DNA of 60,000 nucleotides from Liolophura sinensis. Its lineage: Eukaryota; Mollusca; Polyplacophora; Chitonida; Chitonidae. Positions 32,551 through 43,372 of the stretch are shown here, piece by piece; the stretch's first letter is position 1, and every line of letters begins with the position of its first letter. Where the stretch lies: the NCBI RefSeq assembly GCF_032854445.1, contig NC_088303.1, positions 9,185,501 to 9,245,500 on the forward strand. Reading direction: 5' to 3'. A program made the translations under genes and the position numbers. The notes under the pieces are model-generated. The model was not told where the DNA came from and did not search any database. It saw nothing but the letters and a program-made list of their open reading frames with translations.

Positions 32551-33878
32551 ATGGTCATGCAGCCTCTGGAGACGGTGCTGGGTAAGAGGCGTTGTCTTCT
32601 CCTGTTTCTCTTTCTAATAGAGGCACATTTGAGGCCAGCTTGGTGTGATAAAGCTGAGTCCGCGCACATACCAGACGTCTCGAAAAGTCACGCGACTTGG
32701 CCTGAGGATCGTTTGGGCAATAGTACTACTGGCAGTGCTGTCATGTTTGATTTTGTAGCCAACGATACTTTACCAGACGGGGTTCATATTACGGAAAGAG
32801 TTTGTGATGAGAGAGAAACACAAAATATGTTATTCTGTAATACAAACATCACCACACCGACTGAGATGGAGAACGATCCTAGTGCTGCCAAAGAAAAGGA
32901 GGACTTTGATATTTCATTTTTAATAGACTTCATTGTCAAGCCAGCCATAAGCGTTCCCGGTTGTATGCTCAATGTACTTAACATCTACGTTCTAGCAAAA
33001 CAATCCAAAGCCACTGCAAACAATTGTCTGTTGATAGGACTTAGTGTAGCAGATCTATCATTTCTTTTATGTACATTGATACTGTATGCCTATCGCATCC
33101 TGAAAAAGCTCAACTACCCACTGTATATATATGTTGTTACCAGTGCACGATACGAATGGAATCGCTATTTTACTATGTTGTTGACAGGTCGATCGTCTAA
33201 CGCTTTCATTATTATTTTATCACTGGAGAGATTCATCGCAGTGAAATTCCCTTTCACCGTGAAGTCGTCTTGGCTGAGTCGCCATCCATCCAAAATTTTG
33301 GCAAGCGTGTTTGCTTTTGTTACAGTACTGCTGTTTCCAAATATGTTTCCGTAAAGAATATGTGGAAGGATTTGATCCGGCCTCTAATCAAAGTTTTGTG
33401 TCCCTCAAACTTACTCATTTCGCGAAGACAAATCCTGAGTTTTACACTGTTTACACTATGTCATTTTAGTGGTTCTGCGACTTGTGCCAGTGCTCTCTGT
33501 AGTTGTTCTCAATATAGCTATTATTGTGACTCTCAAGTTTTCTCGCAGGTTCTTGGAACTCAAGTCAAATCAGCGACGATAAAAAGGCGGGCGAAGGAAT
33601 TGAAAGTGACCCGGATGTTGGTGACAATCTCGTTCTTGTTTCTTGTCTGCGTAAGCCCGGGTCTAGTTCATTCATTGCTGGCTAACTTTTGGCCAGGTTA
33701 CCATACTTGGCGTGACAATTCACTGTTTTGGTCTCTTATACAAAAGTTTTACCCAGTTCTCGATATTATAAATTCAACAGTCAATTTTTTTGTGTACGTG
33801 TTTATGAGCGAAAACTTTCGTGCAACGTTTAAGGAATTACTGTGTAGAAAGCCGCGAGCTATGGCTTCTCGCACATAG
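32551..33878 (+). pseudogene. class A GPCR copy 3, four frameshifts
   Basis: The start is intact: ATG directly after an 11-bp leader, signal-like MVMQPLETVLG then RRCLLLFLFLIEAHL, glycosylated N-terminus, and helices 1-4 open for 267 codons. Compared with copies 1 and 2 there is an inserted C at about 33350 (followed by a stop), a missing C at about 33456, an extra base at about 33548 and an extra A at about 33583. The net effect is +2, so the remaining frame carries helices 6 and 7 (CVSP, NSTVNFFVY) to the stop at 33876 but is not joined to the start. Substitutions in the loops suggest it diverged earlier than the A/B pair. A truncated 267-aa product with four helices could still be made. 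Confidence 0.85.
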
Positions 33879-35492
33879 GGATTGTAAGCCTAAATTGATT
33901 TAGTTCTGATTAATTTACAATCAGAAAATTACGGTGCGATAGGACCGAGTTGTAAATCTTTACAATGGCCTTAAATTAATGTTTAATACAAATACATGTT
34001 CCTGCCTAAAGTATACTGTAATTTCCAATTTTGGACTCGGTTTGCAAGGAGCATTTTTAAAGTGGTGTTGTTGTTAGTTTCTGATTCTTTTTGATGTAGA
34101 ACTCTTTGGAAAATGAAGACAAGAAAAGGTATTGACCGTACATTGTCAATTTACACAGGCCACTTTTATGTGCAAAGCAAATCAGGCGTATGATCGTCAT
34201 TGTACAAAAATTTGTTTTACAGTATTTTTTTTTCGAAACGGCGCGACTAATGTTACAATCAACTGTAGTCTCACTTGGTCTACAATCGATTGTAACTACG
34301 ATCTCTTTGTGCATGTTGAACGTTACAAAGACTAGTCGCACTATTTTTAGGCAAATGAGCAATGCTTTACCACATTTGGAAATCTTTTTAAGGCTCAGTC
34401 ACACCTACACTTACGACTAATTCAGGCAACGTGCGAGGGAAAAGCGTAGGTAATCGTCGCAAATTTTGGCTGATCGTAGGATGTCGTCGAATCGTGATCT
34501 GAACGAATCGTGATGAATCTAGCGCTTGGTGTCTGGATTTGAAGATTTTGGATAATTGTACATGAACGTGATATTAATAATTAGAGCTACTTCCATTCTT
34601 AGTGCATAATGCATGTTGTAGCAAGTGCTATCAGTATAAAATCAGATAACATGAACCTGTGGTATAACATGTGTTGAGACCCCGTCTGTAATACATTACG
34701 TTTATTTTATTGTTATGCTTTATGATTGAAATCGGTCATCTTGATGCAAACCGGATCGGCGTTTGACCTAGAACTGGTGTTGGTTACAGTTTAAAGCCTG
34801 CCCTTGCGCGGAATGCATTTAACCCGAGCTATATTTCTGGATGCTCGGCGTCAAAGTACATGCTTTCTTTGTATAGTAAATAGATCGTTTTTTTCTAGAA
34901 TCAACTGTGAATTGCTGTTAACATGTTTATTATTTTTGTACATCGGAACTAGAGGATTTTAGTATGTCATTTAAGGGCAAATATATTCCAGGTCACAAGG
35001 GTGAGTTTGCAATCTAAAGCTATCTTTAATTCAATGCGCCTGTCAGGAAAGTGCATTTTGGTTGGGGGTCAAAGCATTGTGAGCATGTGTGTTATTTGAG
35101 CCGGTCATATTTTAAAGCCACCAGTGCGCCTGTCGGGAAGTGCAATTTGATTAGGGGTTTTGAGCAATATGAGCATCTGTGCTATTTGACGCAGTCGTCC
35201 TGAAAGCTCTGTTTTTACTGTGCGATCACAGTCAACGTTTCGTCCTCAGCATAATTACATTTCTCTTTAGGAATTCAGGAGAAACTGTGGAATTACCTAT
35301 ATCTGTGACTTGCCATTGAAATTTCGTACCTGCCTTGATCGGAAATGGGTCTGCTGTAAATTTCGTAGAACACTGTATTTTTTTGTTGTTTACATTATTT
35401 TGTATACGGTATATATGTTCTACTATTTCTCAGTTATATGTATTAAAATTATACAAGAGTGTTCGTGTTTCTTTCTTTGATCTTCTTTGGGG
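33879..35492. other. intergenic, no gene recognised
   Basis: Contains a short hairpin at 34251-34296 (GTTACAATCAACTGTAG against CTACAATCGATTGTAAC) and the palindrome CTGATTAATTTACAATCAG at 33905. Two related lines near 35030 and 35105 (CGCCTGTCAGGAAAGTGCAT; CGCCTGTCGGGAAGTGCA) form a degenerate direct repeat of about 80 bp. No coding signal. Confidence 0.45.
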
Positions 35493-35754
35493 GACCTCTG
35501 TGGCTAAATTGGTTAGCTCAGTGTAATGACCCAGGAGCCTCTCACCATGCGACCACTGTGAGTCATGTCCAGCTCATGCTGGCTTCCTCTCCGGGCGTAC
35601 GTGGAAAGGTCTGACAGCAACCTGTGGATGGTCGTTGGTTTTTGCCTGGCTCTGCCCGGTTTCCACCCACCATAAAGCTGGCCGCCGCCGTTTAAGTGAA
35701 ATATTCTTGAGTACGGCCTAAAACATCAATCAAATAAATAAATAATAAATAAAT
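35493..35754 (+). repeat. SINE, nearly full length
   Basis: Starts with the tRNA-like head GACCTCTGTGGCTAAATTGG plus TTAGCTCAG and shows all blocks in order: AATGACCCAGGAGCCTCTCA, CTGGCTTCCTCTCCGGGCGT, TTCTTGAGTACGGCC and an AAAT tail. The B-box-like site is damaged (GAGTCATGTCC). Confidence 0.88.
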
Positions 35755-36677
35755 TGATCTTCTTTGATGTGGGATTATCACTGTCTGGGAGCTTAATAAA
35801 CCGTTTCTGCTTTCCTCAAGTTTTTCTTCTCTGCTAGTGATGAATTCACAAATTTAATATTCAATGGATATAAAATTAAGTGGGAAACGTTTCGTTGAGT
35901 TTTATTTGGTTCATTTATAGTGGGATTGTCTTGCGAAAAAGAATTTAGTTACTCTGGATACAGACCTCTTTCACTTATGTTTGAGCACGCTACACTTCGC
36001 CTGAAGAGTGTAACGGAGACCAGATTGCTATCTGAATTACGACGTGAATCAAGGTAATGTGAAGGAGAAAGGAAGAGAACGAAGGAGTTGCTAACCTGTC
36101 TTTGCAGAGGGAACTATTTTGGGAATTCAAAATGATCATGCAGTGTGAGTATTTTGTAAGAGTTTGAAAACGTATCATTCCGAGGGAAACCTTGACAAGT
36201 AGAGATTATTACCAAATGGTCTGGGCCTTGTGATTAAACAGACCCTTTGGTCTTTTCAGAATCATGAATCATGCTTTTTGTCCAGCTTGTGGTTTTCGGC
36301 GGATGTGACGTGAAACTGTGTGAGAGTTACGTATAATAACCACTGGGCGATATGGGTAATCCATGGCTGCTCACATGATCTTCAGCGATCCATTTTAGTT
36401 TACTTGTACACTGTTTTATGTAAATTTACGTAGCAAACACATCGCCTCATGTAAGACATGGTGACTGACAGACGTAAAGAAAAACAAGATCAGTCATGGA
36501 AAAATCTCAACGCTTTTAATCTGCCCCTACCATACAAGAAGGGCTTATACAATGGTGAGGGAAAGATGATAGAAAGCATTGAGTAGCAAATACTTTACAC
36601 TGTCTGAGCCGTTACATGTATAACTATGTAAAGCAGTCATAAAGATGGAAGTGTCTTTAGTCACTGAGTATATGCAT
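35755..36677. other. intergenic, no gene recognised
   Basis: Spacer with no support for genes. Minus-strand ORF 35990-36178 shows no family motif. Confidence 0.4.
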
Positions 36678-36776
36678 GTAACGTTCACTTTGTAACGATC
36701 ACTTTGTAACGATCACTTTGTAACGATCACTTTGTAACGATCACTCTGTAACGTTCACTTTGTAGCGAACACATTG
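36678..36776. repeat. 14-bp tandem repeat
   Basis: Six to seven units of GTAACGATCACTTT with a few changes toward the right (GTAGCGAACACATT). Confidence 0.9.
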
Positions 36777-36867
36777 TACTGACCACATTTGTTTACTGAA
36801 GATTGTCGCTGATTTACCAAAAGCACTGGTTTACTGTGGCTCTCAAGATATTGACTAATGAGATCGC

Positions 36868-36962
36868 ATGGCGACCAGCATTATGGTGGGAGGAAACCGG
36901 GCAGAGCTCAGTAAAAACCCACGACCACCCGCAGGATGCAGTCAGACCTTCCCACGTACGAG
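36868..36962 (-). repeat. SINE middle fragment
   Basis: GGCGACCAGCATTATGGTGG, then GAGGAAACCGGGCAGAGC and ACCTTCCCACGTACG. Both the tail and the tRNA-like head are missing. Confidence 0.85.
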
Positions 36963-38965
36963 AGGAATAAATTGCAGCTAACATCACTGCTTTTTTTTTT
37001 GCTTAATTCAACTTAAGCCATGGTGCTAGGGGGCCTTCTACTATTTATGGATTTACATGAACAGTTATAAAACCCTAAGTGAGGTAAAATGACAGGAGGC
37101 CGTTTTTCACTGGTTACGTGTGACTATTTGCCAACTATCACACTCGTCGCTGCTCTGGATATACTCTCTGTGCTGTACATCTTTTATACTTCCGAATTTA
37201 GAATTCGCTTCTTCCGCCATGGCTTCAAGTCAGCGAGGTTTGTCAGTTGTCTACCGAGCGAAGGGCAGAGGTTTACCCGAGACACTGCGATTTCTTAAAG
37301 CCATAAACGGTAAGATATAAGTAAGAAACTGCTGACTACGACGATAACACCAATGAATTAAATAAATAAATAAATAAGTAAATAAATAAATGCAGTATCA
37401 TAGGATACATGTATTCCGCTGTGTGAAAAGTAAATATGTAAATAATATTCAAGTATGGAGTCTGATTCACTGGCACTTTCCTAGCCCGCGAAAAAAAGAA
37501 AAAAAAAGAAACACAAAAACAAAACAAAAACAGAATGAATAAAACTTCACAATGTCTCATATTTTGGACAAAAACATACCGCTGACTTTGTTGTTAGGGT
37601 GGGGTGTGGCGGTGGGGCGCTGCTTGTTGAGGAGATGAATAACCATCACCATGTTGATATTGGAATTTGTGAGTTGGACGAATAAAAAATAACAGGTGCA
37701 AATAAAGGAGTCAAATTACAGATGCAGCGTTCCTACTCTCTATGTACATACCAATTTAGATAGAGACATAGATTTCATCCACACGTACTAACTTGGACAC
37801 CTTTGTTCGTCGTCGGTAAAACACATGTGAACTGCAGATTAAACAAAGAAAAAAACAAATGTCAATTTATATGACATTGGCTCGAGAAGGAATGCAGAAA
37901 GTTCTCCGCTGCTATATATATGGCAAACAAAATTAAGTATTACAGAGGCAACGGCACACGATATTTTTGTAAAACCTTCTTTTAAACGTGTTTGGAGATG
38001 TGCAGATAAGTTCTATTATTTCACCTGGAGATTAGGACGCCAACGTTTCCAAAATATACCCACTGAATCCTGGACACACTTTCTTTGTGTTGTGTACACG
38101 TTCTTAATGTCTCAGCCCATGTAGTGATGGTTAGTCAGTTTCTGTGTTAAAGGTGTGAGGATATGAGGAGCTTCGGTGTTTGACGAGACTGATTACAATG
38201 GGGTGACCATACAATGGGGTGACCATTAAGTATTGCAAAGGCTTCAGACATGAACGTCACACACACATCAAGTTTCTCAGTGAAGTTTCTTTCATCATAA
38301 AATGCACGGCGGGTAAGACGAAGCAACTCCCTCCCACGTGCGAACTGTGATTTTACACAGGATTCTTGCCTTGTCCAGCTGATCCATATTTTAACTGCTC
38401 TGTCTTCAACATTGATATTATTAACGCCATATTTTCTTGTAGTTACAGCCAGTACCTGTGTTGCTCCAGAATAACTGAACATTTCCTAAAACGTCAAGTG
38501 CAATCAGAAAAGAATTATGAAGCAGAACTCCCGAGATTGTGCAAACAGGAGAACTGTAATCACTGAAGACGCCTGTTGGAGTGTTCCTGGCACACTAGAG
38601 AATGAAGTCAAACCTTTGATTGAATTTTGACGTTGACTGAAATGCTTGATTTTATTTAAGAAGTGTCTTGCGCTCCTCAAGTGGCTCTGCGCGGTTAGCT
38701 TTACATATACAGAGACGTGATAGGTTCGTGCATTGTCTGTCGATGACGGATCTTCCTGTGTTTGAACTATTATCATCCTTGGTGGTTAGTTTTGGAAAAT
38801 CGTGTGGCTTGGCTTTAGGTGTGGTCTGATTCTACTACTTTTGGCTGCCGTATCGATCTACCAATCTCTCTCAAATTAATTTAAATCTTTACATGAACGT
38901 TCGATCTCACTGCGTGTTTAAATGAAACGGACCTTATTCGTTTTACGAGAAATTCGTTTTACAGT
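36963..38965. other. intergenic, no gene recognised
   Basis: Contains an AAAT microsatellite with a SINE-tail-like start at about 37347-37392, an A/G-rich tract at 37489-37530, and a 17-bp perfect direct repeat (CAATGGGGTGACCATAC) at about 38198-38228. Overlapping ORFs at 37089-37320 and 38147-38776 show no motif I recognise. Confidence 0.4.
37347..37392 (+). repeat. (AAAT)n with SINE-tail remnant
   Basis: ACACCAATGAATTAAATAAA followed by about nine AAAT-type units. The leading part resembles the SINE end. Confidence 0.6.
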
Positions 38966-39131
38966 TATAGTCTAGGTCTGCTTCAGGTGTGTCACTATAT
39001 ATAAAGCTTGTAAACCTTGTCATAGTCTAGGTATGCTTCAGGTGTGTCACTATATATAAAGCTTGCAAACCTTGTCATAGTCTAGGTATTCTTCAGGTCT
39101 GTCACTATATATAAAGCTTGTAAACCTTGTC
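38966..39131. repeat. 55-bp tandem triplication
   Basis: Three almost identical units beginning ATAGTCTAGGTATGCTTCAG and ending AAGCTTGTAAACCTTGTC. Each unit contains TATATATAAAGC, a TATA-like sequence. Confidence 0.95.
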
Positions 39132-40284
39132 AAAACAGATGGTTTTAATCAGGGGCAGTGTAATCCCTGAATTTGTTTTGGGACATATAACAACTAGCTT
39201 TAGTTGGAAGTTACAAGTGGTAACTTCTTACTTCTAACTTCAAACTACAATTAATTTACCTATTCTGGTTTCTATCGTGGTCTCTAGTCTGACAAGGCGT
39301 TTCCGGTGTGCAGCTATAAAGGCAAACTTGCAAAGAGTCTCCGTTAAGTGCAGTGTCCAACAGATTTCAGGCCTGGAGTGTCGTTGCATATAACGCTTTG
39401 TTCGCTACGTTCTGCTTGGATTATTGACCAGTAACGATACATTAGTCACTGTGTAGTGTCAATCATCGCCTTAAATAACGAGTGACTGATACATTTACCT
39501 CACTCCCTGCTACAGTAACTTCCCACTGTTATCGCTGACAACCCAGGCGTAACTCATTTCTGTCTTTGTCCCATAGCCGCTGAGTGCTCTATCAACACAT
39601 CAGTCAAGGATTGTTTTCTTACACGTGTATTTCTTTAAGCACGTATTCAGCCGAGGCTTGAACAGTCTGTGCTTCATTCTGTTTCTTTACACGTTATGAT
39701 GAGGTAGCTAAAAAGGTTTACCACTGTGACCACGAGAAGATTTTTATTTGCCGCACGTTTTAGAGTGCTCTCCTCATAAAATGTTGAATACGGTATGCAA
39801 GCAGTGTAGTTGCATTATTCACTTTATTTTCCCTTTCTATTAGTAAATGCATATTTAATTTCTTTAATTTCCCAACTTTTCCCAATGCCGGTGCGATTTA
39901 GGAAGGCAATGGACTTCATGAATTACTTCCTTTGTTATCCATAAAAAAACATTCAAAATCACAGTTCAGGCCGTCAAACGGTAAAACAATATCCAATGCC
40001 AAATTTCCGCAGACCAGTTTCAATAACAAAATTAGGATCACAATTTCTTAAAAACGTACACAATTTTAACGGAAGGTAGTTACCTAGAAGCAGAAGAAGT
40101 CTGCAGTTTCCAGTGATGTAGAAAAGACGGACACGTGTGTTATATTCAATGCTTCAAATCCAATTCACAATGCACAGCATCTTATATTTAGACATTGAAA
40201 AGGTCCATGTTTGTATTCTGCACAGTCCTGTGCTATAAAACTAGCTCTTGGCCGGTTAAAAGAAATCAGACAGATAGGCTTTTA
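39132..40284. other. intergenic, no gene recognised
   Basis: AT-rich spacer, nothing supported. Confidence 0.4.
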
Positions 40285-40390
40285 GTACTCAAGAATACTT
40301 ATACGACGGCGGCCAGCATTATGGTGGGAGGAAACTGGGCAGAGCCCGGGGGAAACTCACGACCATCCGCAGGTTGCTGGAAGACCCTTA
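40285..40390 (-). repeat. SINE fragment
   Basis: GTACTCAAGAATACTTATAC, then GACGGCGGCCAGCATTATGG and CATCCGCAGGTTGCTGGAAG. The T-rich tail and tRNA-like head are missing. The ORF at 40195-40566 runs through this repeat and is not a gene. Confidence 0.87.
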
Positions 40391-41160
40391 ATTATTTGTA
40401 TACACCTCTCATGACTATCTTATGTGAAAACAATTTTATAACCAGGATGTTTTTCCCAAGAATAGCCATGATACAAGCCATTCATGTACATAGTTTGGTT
40501 AAATACTGGCCACCGAGGAAGAGTCGAAATCACACTGTTTCCCTGATGAACGAACAAACTGAATAGTATTTATTCAATATCCCTTAGAAAAGCTGCAAAT
40601 AAACTGTAACAATCGCCTTATCTCAGACAGTATTCTGTTTAAAATGAACAACCACAGTCCTTTATCGCCTATTAGTGCAATGGAGGCATACGTATATGAT
40701 ATATATACGGATAACAGTACGTATGACATGAATGTAGATGTCTTGGAATTTTCCAATTGAATTTTGTTTGTATCCAGCCATTTGATCCTCCAAGGCTCTG
40801 CTCTCTGGAAAGGCTGATCCAGCTGATTACGGCATCTATACGGATCCAGCTCTTCAAGCAGCTCAGAGGGAAGTAACCAGGTAGTCTTCCTCTCGTTGTG
40901 ACCATTCCTTTGAGACTGGCCAGCTGGAAGCACGGGATCAACATGTTTGTCCAACCGTATAAAACGAGGTAAGACGCATGGAAATGCGCATCACCAGACA
41001 TCAGAAGAAAGGATCGGCGGCACTTCCTTTGCATGTGAAGCGCCGAAATCAAAATAACTATCGAAATGACCTGTTCACCCACGTGAAGAATTTTTGTTGT
41101 TTTGAGAGGAAGTTTCCGTGGAGTGCCGTGCTTTGATTTGGTATATCAGAATAGTAGGTA
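40391..41160. other. spacer upstream of GPCR 4
   Basis: Two overlapping minus-strand ORFs (40574-40954 and 40672-41082) are the longest here. Neither has a domain, signal peptide or splice context that I recognise, so I do not call a gene. Confidence 0.35.
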
Positions 41161-41162
41161 CA

Positions 41163-41173
41163 GGTATATAAAG
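41163..41173 (+). promoter_or_regulatory. TATA box of GPCR 4
   Basis: GGTATATAAAG lies about 120 bp before a good splice donor (AGAAGAG, then GTAAGCC). The layout matches that of the units A and C promoters, which is the main support. Confidence 0.55.
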
Positions 41174-41194
41174 TCTCTAAAATGTGGCAGATGT

Positions 41195-41292
41195 CCACTT
41201 TACCTGTGTGACTTTAGTATCCAACGCACTAGCAATCCTCTGAAGTCGGTTCAGTGGAAGCCAGCCAGCGTCCATTGCTTCTCCCAGAAGAG
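41195..41292 (+). other. putative leader exon of GPCR 4 (5' edge approximate)
   Basis: The exon end is CCCAGAAGAG with donor GTAAGCC. The inferred intron runs to acceptor TTTCCTTTACAG at 43335 (about 2.0 kb) and contains an 85-bp triplication and a SINE. No sequence similarity to the other leader exons is obvious, only the same plan. Confidence 0.45.
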
Positions 41293-41681
41293 GTAAGCCA
41301 ATAACTTGTTTTCACGAAAATGTGCCAAATGTGTTAGCATCAATTTTTATATCAAAAATGCAAAATTATACATTGCAGCGTCGCATTTAGGACAGGGAAT
41401 AATTTGGCCATGAAATACTAACAAATTGAAACAGACTATGTGTTTGCATTTTTAGTATACGCTATTTAATGTGAAACTCCTGACGTCTGATTTAAGGATG
41501 ATGACAGTGTTCCGTTCAGAGAATAGAAACTCGCTAAATTCTCTCAGCTTTAATTTTAAACAGATGTGTGCATTTTGTATTGTGCACACCACGTCTGTGG
41601 CCTTGTAAGATGTCGACGGGTTCGTGTGCATGGCATTTAGGAGTTGAGGTGTTTAATAGGTAGCAAACACAGAACATGGGG

Positions 41682-41934
41682 TTGTTCTCCATAGAATCCA
41701 TAGCTCTTCCTGTCCAAAATATGTTTTCACGGAACATATCCAGTTGATACCATCAGTGTAAAAAAATTGTTCTCCTCAGAATCCATAGCTCTTCCTGTCC
41801 AAAATATGTTTTCACAGAACATATCCAGTTGATATCATCAGTGTAAAAAAATTGTTCTCCTCAGAATCCATAGCTCTTCCTGTCCAAAATATGTTTTCGC
41901 GGAACATATCCAGTTGATACCATCAGTGTAAAAT
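41682..41934. repeat. 85-bp tandem triplication
   Basis: Three nearly identical units: GTTCTCCTCAGAATCCATAG, CTCTTCCTGTCCAAAATATG, TTTTCACGGAACATATCCAG, TTGATACCATCAGTGTAAAA. It lies in the leader intron of GPCR 4. Confidence 0.95.
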
Positions 41935-42266
41935 AAAGGTAAAATCAAGAATAGCTATATCCACATATGTAATTTGAGTTGAGCATATCAAATCATTCTT
42001 AAATCTAAAATATTACTTCAAAATGCAACATTCTCACTGCCTGTAAATGTGTATCTAAAACTTGTTTCAAGAAAGTGATCATAGGGGAAATACAGGTCCG
42101 GGGATAACATATCCCGTTGTTGTATTGGCGGGCCTTCCAGTTAGACAAACTATTCTGGAAAGGCACAATGTCTCTCCTGGGTACCATTCTGTGTTCTCAA
42201 ACCTTTCCGCTCAGCTCTAAAGCGTGTCGCTCTGGCCAGAGACCAATGGCATGGTATTCAAATTTA
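41935..42266. other. GPCR 4 leader intron, nothing recognised
   Basis: AT-rich intronic sequence with no motif supported. Confidence 0.4.
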
Positions 42267-42460
42267 CAGAGGCCTCCGTGGCTGAGGTGATTAGACCGCC
42301 AGCGCGGCGCAATGACCCAGAAGCATCTATGCAATGTGGTCGCTGTAAGTTCACATCCGGCTCTTTCGGGTTTCCTCCCACCACAATGCTGTCCGCCGTC
42401 GTATAAGTGAAATATTCTTGAGCACGGAGTAAAACACCAGCCATATAAATAAATAAACAG
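42267..42460 (+). repeat. SINE, internal deletion
   Basis: The tRNA-like head (GAGGCCTCCGTGGCTGAGGT, then AGCGCGGCGCAATGACCCAG) is joined by a deletion to the TTTCGGGTTTCCTCCCACCA block, and the tail ATATTCTTGAGCACGGAGTA with AAAT units follows. About 70 bp of the middle are missing. Confidence 0.88.
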
Positions 42461-43335
42461 AATTTACATTACAGATACCAAGTGTATGATTATTTCACAA
42501 AATGCTGAATAAAACTGCATGTGTGGCCTCCAACAAACCGAAACCAGGTTAAACACAGTTTAGTAGACAGAACTTTAATGAACACAGAACAGACGTCGAG
42601 ACATTCGTTGTTATTCAGCTGGCTCAAGAAAGCTAAATTGTTTCTTCTGATTGCCACGGGTGTTTTTTTGGTGGTATTTAACAAGGTATCATATTAAACA
42701 ACGCATAAGGTTTAGCAGACGGACACGAAAAGCAGGGATGTTATAAAAAACATCAAAGTCATGCACATGGGAAGGGCATATCACACCACATTGTCTCACT
42801 CCTTTGGAAGCCCGAAATTCAACAGAAAAGTTCGCAATCATTTAACTCCAAACTAACACCCTTTTTAGGATATCAACAGAACATTATTTCATGAAAATTA
42901 AACCAGATTACATATTGTTTTAACTTTAAATGGGGGTCTTATATCTGTATTGAAATGCGACTTTTCTCATTCCCTGAGGGAATCTCTCATCGCGTGGCCA
43001 TCGATGTAGGATCAGATTGAAAGTATTGTTATAATTATGAACTGATATTTGACTATTGAGGGTGTCAGGTTTGTCATTAAAAACCATCTGTGTCATATGT
43101 ATGGCTCTTCAAACTAATACACATATTATTTGATAATGTAAATTAAGTAAGACGTGATGACGTAGGGCATCGACCTGCCCTTTTGTAAACAGTCAATGCA
43201 AGCATGTAAACAAGCTCACGATTTCAGCGTCTAGACCAATAGTTTCGCGCGACTTCAGGAACTTCAGAATAAATAATCGCAAGGGCTAATTCATTCTGTA
43301 ATATTCCCTTTGACGCACAGTTGTTTCCTTTACAG
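42461..43335. other. distal part of GPCR 4 leader intron
   Basis: AT-rich sequence ending in a pyrimidine-rich stretch and the acceptor CAG at 43335. No gene or named repeat recognised. Confidence 0.4.
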
Positions 43336-43372
43336 ATTTAAAGAGAAGATTTCCATTGTAACGGGGCACAGG

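Larger units (their letters stand above)
30580..33890 (+). repeat. segmental duplication unit C (GPCR 3, truncated)
   Basis: Keeps the left edge, the promoter region, leader exon, an intronic 80-bp repeat array and the coding exon in the same order as A and B. The downstream half is missing, and similarity stops at the end of the receptor. Confidence 0.68.

Noticed and set aside
33270-33878. 202-aa ORF as a separate protein
   Set aside because: It begins at a TTG in a shifted frame of the GPCR 3 pseudogene, and only its second half has the receptor frame.
40195-40566. 123-aa plus-strand ORF
   Set aside because: Its central part is a SINE in reverse orientation.
40574-41082. Two overlapping minus-strand ORFs of 126 and 136 aa upstream of GPCR 4
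   Set aside because: No domain or splice signals recognised, and the overlap of two frames of equal length argues for chance. Transcript data could reverse this.
43310-43372. Longer GPCR 4 start upstream
   Set aside because: That start is TTG and lies before the splice acceptor. The ATG at 43373 opens a signal peptide.
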